Assembly (NCBI GenBank): GCA_028641055.1
Contig: CM054059.1
Location: forward strand, 48,927,682-48,991,681
Length of the DNA: 64,000 nucleotides
Direction of reading: 5' to 3'
Source: Alopecurus myosuroides
Lineage: Eukaryota > Streptophyta > Magnoliopsida > Poales > Poaceae
Positions 55,349 to 64,000 of this stretch are shown one piece after another. The notes beneath the pieces are model-generated. The model was not told the DNA's origin and did not search any database. It saw only the letters and a program-made list of their open reading frames with translations. The translations under genes and the position numbers were made by a program. How positions within the stretch are numbered: the stretch's first letter is position 1; the number at the start of each line of letters is the position of its first letter.

Positions 55349-55438
55349 TGGTATCAGAGCAATCTCTTCCCTGACATCGAGAAAAACCCATCACCAAAAC
55401 CAATCTACAAAAAACCAAATACCCCAAATACCACCACC
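55349..55438 (+). other. Isolated retrotransposon primer-binding site fragment
   Basis: TGGTATCAGAGC at 55349-55360 is the initiator tRNA-Met primer site on the plus strand, followed by about 78 bp of A/C-rich leader-like sequence. There is no LTR to its left, so it is a fragment of an LTR element. Confidence 0.5.
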
Positions 55439-56200
55439 CACTACTAGGGAATAGCCTATAGCAGCATCAGGTAGCACCGGCGCACAGGTAAGAAGCCCTG
55501 CCAGCGGTAAGTACCGCCGGCGCGCCAAACAGGAAACCGCCGGTGCTAGCATTTTACCCCCGGCGCTCGCAACAACGGGCGCGCTGGCGCTAAAGGCACG
55601 CCACGCCCCACACCTCTGGTTAACATACCCCAGGCGCCCCGCTTCCCCGCGCGCCGGCGGTAACTGCACTTACCCCCGGCACATTGTGGGGTCAGTGCAC
55701 CGGCGGTAACCCGACACTTACCCCCGGCGCCCCTGCATGCCTACGTGCCGGCGGTAAGTTTTGGAATTTTTCCCTAACCCCCCCCCCCCCCCCCCCCCCC
55801 GACCGCCTTTTTGAGTTTTTGAAAGCAGAAATGAAAATGATAAAATGTTCAAAAAATAAAATCCTTTAATATGTGGGTAGGGTGTACTGTCTAGTTGATA
55901 TAGAAAAAATGAAATGTGTCATTTGACCTTTTATGCAAAATTTAAAAATAAAACGTAAAACGGGCATAACTTTTGCATACGACGTCGAAAAAACGCGTTT
56001 AATATATCAAAAAATCGTGAGCAAATTTCCAAGGCCAGTGAGGTTTTTTTTAGAATCGGCAAATTCCAAAAGGAAAAAAGGTTATTTGAGACAGACTAAA
56101 TTTTCCTACATAATCAAATTAATAAATAAATTCAAAATAAAAAAATATAATTTTTTTTTTCAGAAAATATAATAAGGATGTCACATTCGGATTCCTCGTA
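55439..56200 (+). mobile_element. CACTA transposon end
   Basis: Starts CACTACTAGGGAATAGCC, the terminus of grass CACTA elements. Sub-terminal repeats of the type CCGGCGGTAA / TTACCCCCGGCGC recur through 55480-55760. An AAAACGGGCATAACTTTTGC-type interior near 55957 is also characteristic. The second terminus is not found; the right limit is approximate. No transposase is seen. Confidence 0.8.
55778..55800. repeat. 23-bp C homopolymer
   Basis: Uninterrupted C run inside the CACTA sub-terminal region. Confidence 0.9.
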
Positions 56201-57104
56201 TTCTTCGGATCAATTTAGAAATATCGGCGCCCTCCATCATCATCGTGTTCCATTGCTCATTTCCTAAAATCCAGGAAATCCACAATATCCTCTTAATATA
56301 ATATATTCAAGTCTCAAATCATTTGTCTCCCTCAAGGGTATTTCATCAAGATCATATAGCTAAAACTAAACCATCAAATTCAACAAGCACATACCAGCTC
56401 TTTACTACTTCTATAAATCTTTTCAAAATCCCTAAACTCCTATCTCATGATCAATGCTAAATCATTTTCCCCAAACAATCTCGATAGAGCGTGACAAGCT
56501 CCGAGAATATATCGTCAAGAATAATCATTTACTAAATCCAAGTCGTATTGATTTTTTCCTAAACTCCAAAATCATCTTCCCCATATCACAAATTATTCTC
56601 AACATGCTATTCCTAATCAATCCAATCTTTTTATTTATCAAGTTCTTCCTAAAATCCAATAGTTTCGACCAATCTCTCTAAACCTCAAATCATTTCTTCA
56701 AGACTACAAAGCTTTTATACCGATAACTTCCAAAGTTTTGGGGTCCACAACTGGTTAGCCCCAGATAATATATACCACAATTCATCTCAATTAAAATCAT
56801 GTGATCCTCAATCCTTCACTCCTAAGCTAACCTCAAATGAGTCTCCACAGTCTCATATATTAAAATCTGGTTCCTCCAAAATATATACACGAGAGATCTT
56901 ATTTCCTAGCAACAATCATAGCTCACCAATCCAATATTTTTTCTAAACTTTCATCTTTCTTTCAAACGACTATAGAACATCCTAAGGCACCTTTCTCTTT
57001 GGTTTTGGAAAAGTTGGTTAGAAATTTTTAAAACTGGTCTTAGGTGTTAAGCTAAAGTTAGATGAAGTTACGTTAGTATTGTTAATTTTGAAGGTACTTT
57101 TTTC
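56201..57104. other. AT-rich non-coding sequence
   Basis: No supported reading frame or terminus. It lies between the CACTA end and the Copia array and may be interior of either or a separate decayed element. Confidence 0.5.
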
Positions 57105-57240
57105 TAGATCATCTCATAATCAAATTTGTAATATTGACCATATCACATCACATGCCCAGCAAAAACTAGTTAGATGCTTCTAATTTATTTTTGCATATTT
57201 TACGTGGCTTAGGGCTTTCGAGGATAGAACCGTTCATACC
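57105..57240 (-). repeat. Leader repeat, copy 1
   Basis: Matches 63865-64000 with few mismatches (TAGATCATCTCATAATC start). It is truncated on the left. Confidence 0.9.
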
Positions 57241-57526
57241 TACGAACATCAATCACAAAGTTGATAAACACATTTTTAACAACCCTTCGTAGATTATATC
57301 TTAACTATAGTAGGAGAAACAGACACCCACAAGCCACTTATGCAATACAAGTTGCATGTCAGTTGTGGAACAAGTCTCATGTACGTGGACATGTAAGGTT
57401 AGTCTGGGCCGCTTCATCCCACTATGCCACTAAGATCACAAAATAATCAAGGAGGCAATAACATGATCATCAACGCCCACATACACTTATGTGTTCTATC
57501 CATACAAAACATCTACGCATAAACTT

Positions 57527-57539
57527 GGCTCTGATACCA
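57527..57539 (-). promoter_or_regulatory. Primer-binding site (initiator tRNA-Met)
   Basis: The minus strand reads TGGTATCAGAGCC one base beyond the LTR end at 57541. Confidence 0.92.
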
Positions 57540-57540
57540 C

Positions 57541-59192
57541 TGAAGGGGTCGTTGCATAGAAAACAAAAAATTTCCTACGCGAGAGACACCCGAAAGGCCA
57601 AGATCTAATCTAGGAGACGAAGAGCAACGGGAAATAAGAGGTTCAAGGAGAACACATACCCTCAGAGACACAAAGCGTTTCGAGATCAAATCTCGTTGTT
57701 GGCGTAGTCGTACTTACATCGATCCCGATAGCGAGAAGATGTGCACCGCATCCGGCGGTGCCTCCGTGATCGGTCACACGTACGGTTGATGACGACCTTC
57801 GTTCCCTCGATCCAGCGGGGCGTGGAAGTAGAGGATCCCTCGGAACTCCAGCAGCACGATGACGTGGTGGTGGTGAAGAATTCCACGGTCAGGGCTTCGC
57901 CAAGCCGGAGACCATGAAATGGAGCAGCGGGTGGAGGGAAGGGGAAGTGGCCAAGTGTGTGAAGGAGGGAGAGCTCTCACCCTCTTTTTATAGGAGAGGG
58001 GGGAGGCAGCCCAAGGGGGGTGCGGCCAGCCCATGGGTGTTCCCCCACCTCTTCCCTCATCATGTGAGTGGACACTCCACTCACCTCGACTCATTTTCCC
58101 ATTATCTCCCACTTGGAAAATCCAAAGGTTTTCTTTTAATAAATAAATAAAACATTTTTATTTCTTTATTTCAGCATTTGTTAATTCTGTTAACAAACTT
58201 TTGCATACAGCACCTCGAATCATTTGTTAATTCTATTAACAACCATTCGACGAAAAACCTCTTGAACTATTTCAATTTTCCCCGAAACAATTTCGGTGCT
58301 GCCCAAAATATTCTTCGATATTCCGTATCCTCTCAAACGCGTCATCGAACCTTAAGTGTGTCACCCTACGGTTCGCGAATAAGATAGACATGATCGAGAC
58401 TCCTCTCCGATCAATAATCAACAGCGGGATCTGGAGATCCGTGATGACTCCATTATATTCAACGATGACTCTCGTGATCGTGTGAACCAACAACGTCGTG
58501 AACTATTCCGTTTGTCTCGCGATATTTTACTTGTCCGAGATTCGATCATTGGTATCAACCATACCTTGTTCAATCTCGTTACTGACAAGTACTCTTTTCT
58601 CGTTCCCGTGATATAACATCCTTGTGCTCATATCACGTGCTTGCAAGCGGTTTCGATGTGATATCACCGAGAGGGCCCAGAGTATATCTCCCCGTCATTT
58701 GGATGGACAAATTCCACTCTTGATCCATGATCCTCAACTAATACTTTCCGAATACTTAACGACACCTTTATAGTCACCCTGTTACGGTGCGACATTTGAT
58801 GCCATCAAAGCACCCTTCCGGTATCAGCGATTGACATGATCTCATGGTCTAAGGAATAAGTTACTTCATATGTTTGATATAACAATGTAAACTTAATGAC
58901 TTGATCGCATTGCTATATTCTCTTTGGGTATATGTTCATCACATCATTCTTCTAATGACATGACCCCGTTATTAATAACATCCAATGTTCATGATCAGGA
59001 AACCTTGATCATCTATTAATCGACGAGCTAGTTAAAAGAGAGGCTTTACTAGGAACCATTGTTTGTTTATTAAGCACACATGTATCAATGTTTCCGGTTA
59101 ATACAATTCTAGCATGAGAAATAAACATTCATCATAAACAAGGAATAAGATAATAACCATTTTATTATTGCCTCTCGGGCATATTCCCTTCA
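57541..59192 (-). repeat. Central LTR of the Copia array
   Basis: 1,652 bp. On the minus strand it starts TGAAGGGAATATGCCCGAGA and ends CGACCCCTTCA, the same family as the solo LTR at 7064-8729 in opposite orientation. A TATA-like CTATAAAAAG on the minus strand near 57983-57992 fits the LTR promoter. Confidence 0.93.
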
Positions 59193-59208
59193 GTCTCCCA
59201 CTTGCACT
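59193..59208 (-). promoter_or_regulatory. Polypurine tract
   Basis: The minus strand reads AGTGCAAGTGGGAGAC directly before the LTR start, the usual tract of Angela/BARE-type Copia elements. Confidence 0.85.
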
Positions 59209-59396
59209 AGAGTCAATAATCTAGTCTGTAAGCACTTAACACATATGGCGTACCAGTGTTATTACCATGCTTCGCCTGTGGTAAACATTATCAAAAAGAT
59301 CTGAACTGTTCAGGTCCTATTGTATTTGCATGTTCTTTGCATCTACACGCATCACTCATTCTCTAATGAGATGGCTTTGCATATATATGGTCAATC

Positions 59397-59586
59397 GGTG
59401 AAACCTTAATTCCTCGGCTTAAACCATTGTCACTAACATTGTGAAAATGTAGCTTCATAGTGTTTAGCAATCTTGGAAATTCACCAAGTTCCGGTGATAC
59501 CTTAATTCCTCAGCTTAAATGATGTTACTAACATTGTGAAAATGTAGCTTCATAGTGTCAGCATTCTTGGAATTTCACCAAGTTCA
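59397..59586. repeat. 96-bp tandem duplication
   Basis: GGTGAAACCTTAATTCCTC at 59397 and GGTGATACCTTAATTCCTC at 59493 start two diverged copies, each ending in TCACCAAGTTC. Confidence 0.85.
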
Positions 59587-62500
59587 ATAAAGAACTCCTT
59601 GACACAAAATACGCTTATTATCAGTTGTCAACACAACGATATACTTTAGCCTTTGTCGTAATATCTGTCACAATATTTTAATTTTGAAACTCTTTCAAAT
59701 CCAGCATGGAACTTTCTTCCATCCTATTGTGCTACCCTTCATCACATATTTTAATTGAGATAAAATTACTTGAATGAATGACAAGACTATTAGTGTAATA
59801 TATTACAACTAATATTTTGTCATTACTATATAGGAAAACATATCCTTAGCATTTCTAAAATTACACAAGGATCTCTCCCACTGTTGTCTAATCATCATAT
59901 GAATTATCCTGCTATAACATTTTATAGCATAGGACTCATCTGGTTGTGTACATAGCATGGAAACATGACTTAGAAATCTCAATTTCAATGATGCTCATCA
60001 TGTGTCAAAACACTTGAATCTTGCTCAATTATTTTCCATGTGACAAGAACTCCTTGTCGTTTCGATATTGACTTACTTCAATATTTCATCTATGTAATTT
60101 GGCTTCAATCATATCAGGCGATTCAATCCATCTCTTATAGATATCGATGCCCAATATCTTCTAAGCCTTTCATCAATATGAAATCGAAAATATTAACCGT
60201 GTCAATTTAAAATATATATTTTTCAATCAACCATATGTCATCTACATAAAGTATTGGAAATATGTCATAGCGCTCCCACTTAATTTCTTGTAACTCTACA
60301 AGCATCTTTATCATTCATGATGGAATCAAACTCTTTTGATAACTTCATTAAGGTAAAGATTTCAACTTCATTATGCTCACTTCAACCATTGAAGTGTGCA
60401 TACCTTTCTAGCAACCTTTTGATTTTTACAAAACTCTTAGACTGTGTCAAGTACACATCCTCGATCAAACTTCCTCGAGAGGAGAGTTGGTTTTGTTATT
60501 CAACTGCCATGTCATAATATGTAACTTTTTGCTAGAACTATCCGCAAAGACTAAAGCATCACTACGGAAGATCAAAATCTTGTAGTAGTCAACTCTTTGA
60601 ACTTCATCGAAAAACAACTTTTTGATAAGTACAACTTTCAAAGGATGTAAAAATCCATGTATTTGTCTCTATATAGACCCTTTTGCTATCGTTAGGCATC
60701 ATGCCTATCAAAAGGACTACCAAGTCACACACTTGATATTCATACAAGGATACTATGGCGAATATAATGACTCATAGTCAATTTAATGAAGTCAGGGCCC
60801 ATCATCTGCTTCCTTTATAAGGTCCAGGTCCCTTTGTTGTCAAAACAACACTTTACGCTTAAAACCACAAGTTGTTCTAAGTACAAAGTTTTTGGACTTT
60901 TGTGGTACAGTTCGCAAACTCATTTGAAATATCTACAACATCTGTAGTGTCTTCTACTTAGTCAAAATAGTAAACCCCGGAACAACTTCCAGTGCAGCGC
61001 TACTCTTGACATGATAACGAAGATTCTCTAATCTCGTTGAGTTTGTACTGTGCTCCCACTCACTTGTTTCGCAAGAACTACTTTCTCGAGAAATCAACCC
61101 TTTCTGACAAACAACATTTGTCTTTTGGTTTGGTGATAGGAGAAATACCAAATGTTTTATTTGGGATAACCTTATAAACATATATTTATCCTATCTTGGT
61201 TGTAAACATTTTACACATGCTATGCATACCAAAACTTAAGAAAATGACAATTCGGGTCACTACCCAAACCATAGCTTATATGTTGTCAATTTCAATGGAT
61301 CATGATGGTGCTCTTTTCAGTGGAAAAACGGGTGTCACTAATGTATAAACTACAAAATTATAATGGCATTTTCATTAATCTTACCATGTTAAACAAGGTT
61401 TGATTTTATCTCTCGAACACTCCAAACTAATGTGGGGTAATTCGATTAATATAAGTTGTAGAACAATTCTGCAACTTCTCAGATTTTTGCTAAACTTGTA
61501 ACTCAAACTTTATCCTTTATGATCCAATCATAAATACTTGATTATCTTGTTACAATGATATTTACTTCATATTAAAAACTATTTGAACCAATTCAAAAGT
61601 CAAACTCCGTTTTCTTTAAATAGATATACTCACATATCTACTTAAATCATCGACAGAATTTTCTGAAGGAAAAATTAATCCACCATACATGACTACACAT
61701 AATGGACTATATACATCAACATGTATAATCTCCACTAAATTAGTCGTCCATTCTACTTTGGACTATGAACGGAATTTTAGTCATCTTTTGGAAGAAGTCT
61801 CACAAGCGTCAATTTATTCAAAACAAAATGACTCCGGAAGTCCATCAATATGGAGTTCCTTCATGTTTTCCTTTCCGATATGAACTAAAATGGTGGTGAT
61901 TTAAGTGAAACTCTTTTACGTCTTGCAACATTTAGCATTTAGTCTTATAGATGTTTACTTTACCAACATGATTTATATTAACATATCCATCAATTATGGA
62001 ATATGGTCATCGTTTGAACAATCTCATTTGTTCTCACAAAAGACTAGAACAAAATAACAACTTATTAAGTTCTGAAATAAATCTTGAATGTTTGGTTCGA
62101 TACGACAATAAACACAATAACACTTTATTACTGTTCTTGTCATAATCGATTCCACATCTATTACTAGTTCCTTTCAGGAACTTGTATTTCTTGCATGGTG
62201 TTGCTTTGTATGACAACTCATACCAACCAATGCGGTATCAAAATACCCAAAAATACTTTGTTAACTAGTAATACATCTATAACTTGTATATCAAGCATAT
62301 ACTCCTGAGCTGGACTTTTCCTGTTATCTTCTTTTTCTGCCATATATCTTTTTGTAATTCTATTATCAATATTCCCTTTCCTTTACAAAAGAATCATTCA
62401 ACATCAAACAATGCTAGTCTTACTAGCTCATTTTCTTTGGCGTGTTAGTCATATACTATCACCCATTGAGTCATAATTTGAGTTTGATTGTTCTACTAAT

Positions 62501-62700
62501 ATCACCATATTAATAGTATTCTTCTAGATTCCACTCTTAGAAATCTCCAAGTAAGGTAAACGACTTTACCCATACTTTTAATCCATCTCATCATAACAAT
62601 TTTATGATTAAGCTACTATAGCTCCAAGGAAGAAATTTAGAGGATAATTTTTAGCATCAAATTTCTTGGAATATTCAAACGCCTAGCGTCTTCAATCATT

Positions 62701-62788
62701 GCATATATTCAGATAATATAAGCAGACATTGTGATGCTAAATTTGCATATATTCAGATAATATAAGCAAACATTGTCACGCTAAACTA
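62701..62788. repeat. 44-bp tandem duplication
   Basis: GCATATATTCAGATAATATA occurs at 62701 and 62745, each followed by AAGC[AG]..ACATTGT. Confidence 0.85.
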
Positions 62789-63864
62789 TACTCAGTCATG
62801 TTGCTACAAATAAGTTTCTAGATATCAATATATCTTTCACTTGATTGTTTCTGAAAATAACTCTTTTCTTCCAAAATCACCTTGATCAACAAAACATTCT
62901 TTTGAAGATAAAGTAATACGAAAGCAACCATGACTCTGGATTCTAAGTAGGAATTATTTGCTCTCTAGATCAATCAATCATTAACCATATGGAGTTAGGT
63001 AGGAAATACCAAAAATCTACAATAGGACTAAATTTTAAATTTCACTAATACGGTACAAATCTTAAATGATTTTTACCAGATCATAACAGTTATATCTCAA
63101 TCAACAATCTAAGTGCAAGGTAGTTTTGTGGATGCCAATGAATACTACAATTTGTGCAAATTCACTTTGATTGGTTGTTTATGATAAATAAGTTCAAGTT
63201 AATTCAAAATTATGCCATGAACTCCCACTCAAAAACAACATCCCTCTTAGTCGTCTTTAGTGATTACACGAACCAAATTCACTACACCAAAACCGATCAT
63301 CACGTGAGATGATGTAGCTTCAAAGGCGAACATCGACATGTTTATCATATCATCCATATGACTCATGCTTTACCTTTCGGTTACGTGTTCCGAGGCCATG
63401 TATGTACATGCTAGGCTCGCCAAGTAGAACCGTAGTGTTGCGTGTGTTTCAAGGCCATGTCTGTACATGCTAGGCTTGAAAACACCCGTTGTATGCGAAC
63501 GTTGAGTCTGTCACACCCGAACATCACGTGGTGTCTCGAAACGACGAACTTTCTTAACGGTGCATACTTAAGGAAGAACACATTATTATCTTGATATTAA
63601 GTGAGAGGGATCATCTTATAATGCTAACGTCGCTATCTAAGCAAAACAAGATGCATAAAAAGGATTAACATCACATACATCACATGAAAGGATAACGTGA
63701 TATGATATGGTCCTTCTTGCACTTGATCTCCATCATGTGCATTATGGTATGATCTCAATCATTCCACCGGCGTGGTACCAAGTACCACGGTACCCCAAAC
63801 TTGATTGTCCATCAAAAAGAAGACAACCATATGGATACTTTCGGTATATCAATAATTTACAAAA

Positions 63865-64000
63865 TAGACCATCTCATAATCAAATTTGTAATATTGACCA
63901 TATCACATCACATGCCCAACAAAAACTAGTTAGACACTTCTAATTTATTTTTGCATATTTTACGTGGATTAGGGCTTTCGAGGATAGAACCGTTCATACC
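63865..64000 (-). repeat. Leader repeat, copy 2
   Basis: Matches 57105-57240. It continues out of the window, where a further primer site and LTR are predicted. Confidence 0.88.

Larger units (their letters stand above)
59209..63864 (-). other. Degenerate Copia interior
   Basis: AT-rich, without a frame above about 80 codons. Local duplications occur: about 96-bp units at 59397-59586 and 44-bp units at 62701-62788. A large hairpin lies at 63444-63485. It may be a non-autonomous derivative or heavily decayed pol. Confidence 0.6.
57105..64000 (-). mobile_element. Copia (Angela/BARE-related) tandem array, degenerate
   Basis: Minus strand. One complete LTR (57541-59192) has a primer-binding site and 5' leader on its low side and a polypurine tract and 3' interior on its high side. 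The leader sequence 57105-57240 recurs at 63865-64000, a period of 6,760 bp. This is the arrangement of LTR-interior-LTR-interior units sharing a central LTR. No long reading frame survives in 59209-63864. Confidence 0.85.

Noticed and set aside
59209..63864. Many 60-75 codon frames in the Copia interior
   Set aside because: AT-rich chance frames on both strands with no recognisable motif.
57105..64000. CRISPR-like reading of the direct repeats
   Set aside because: Two long repeats 6.76 kb apart are explained by a retrotransposon array; there are no short regularly spaced repeats, and the DNA is a plant genome.

Overview
This window is plant nuclear DNA from a grass. It is most likely a Pooideae species and probably Triticeae: it holds nested Ty3 and Ty1 retrotransposons whose termini match wheat/barley-type families, grass-type L1 LINEs, a CACTA end, a Stowaway-like MITE, and only a few host genes. 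The organism call rests on remembered element signatures, not on a search.

Layout. 1-4856 is a plus-strand LINE with its 5' end outside the window. 4857-22845 is a minus-strand Ty3 element (WHAM/Sabrina-like). It is interrupted by a solo Copia LTR (7064-8729, TSD TATCT) and by a complete 13.2-kb Tat-type Ty3 element (9538-22712, TSD AATAA). That element carries gag-pol on the minus strand and a separate intron-containing gene on the plus strand. 22845-32528 is the 3' part of a second Tat-type element, on the plus strand, which also carries an antisense gene. It is split by a complete non-autonomous Ty3 element (23332-29709, TSD TCCAC/TCCGC).

32529-48900 is gene space. It has a small acidic-protein gene (33371-33820), a coiled-coil terminal exon (40384-40679), a small minus-strand reading frame broken by two LINEs, and a SAUR gene (48182-48619, minus). 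Three LINE copies here have clear target-site duplications: 36714-39709, 41042-46630 (near full length) and 46805-47099. 49503-57104 is a patchwork of a Harbinger-like fragment, a truncated Copia element with a hairpin-rich leader, an F-box/LRR pseudogene, another LINE and a CACTA end. 57105-64000 is a minus-strand Copia array in which one LTR has internal sequence on both sides, which indicates a tandem concatemer.

The most notable biology is the pair of antisense transcription units in the two Tat-type elements. Each has a TATA box reading inward about 380-390 bp from the 3' LTR. The one at 10392-14315 has a recognisable multi-exon GT-AG structure. Nearly all transposon reading frames are broken. 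The SAUR gene and the acidic-protein gene look intact.
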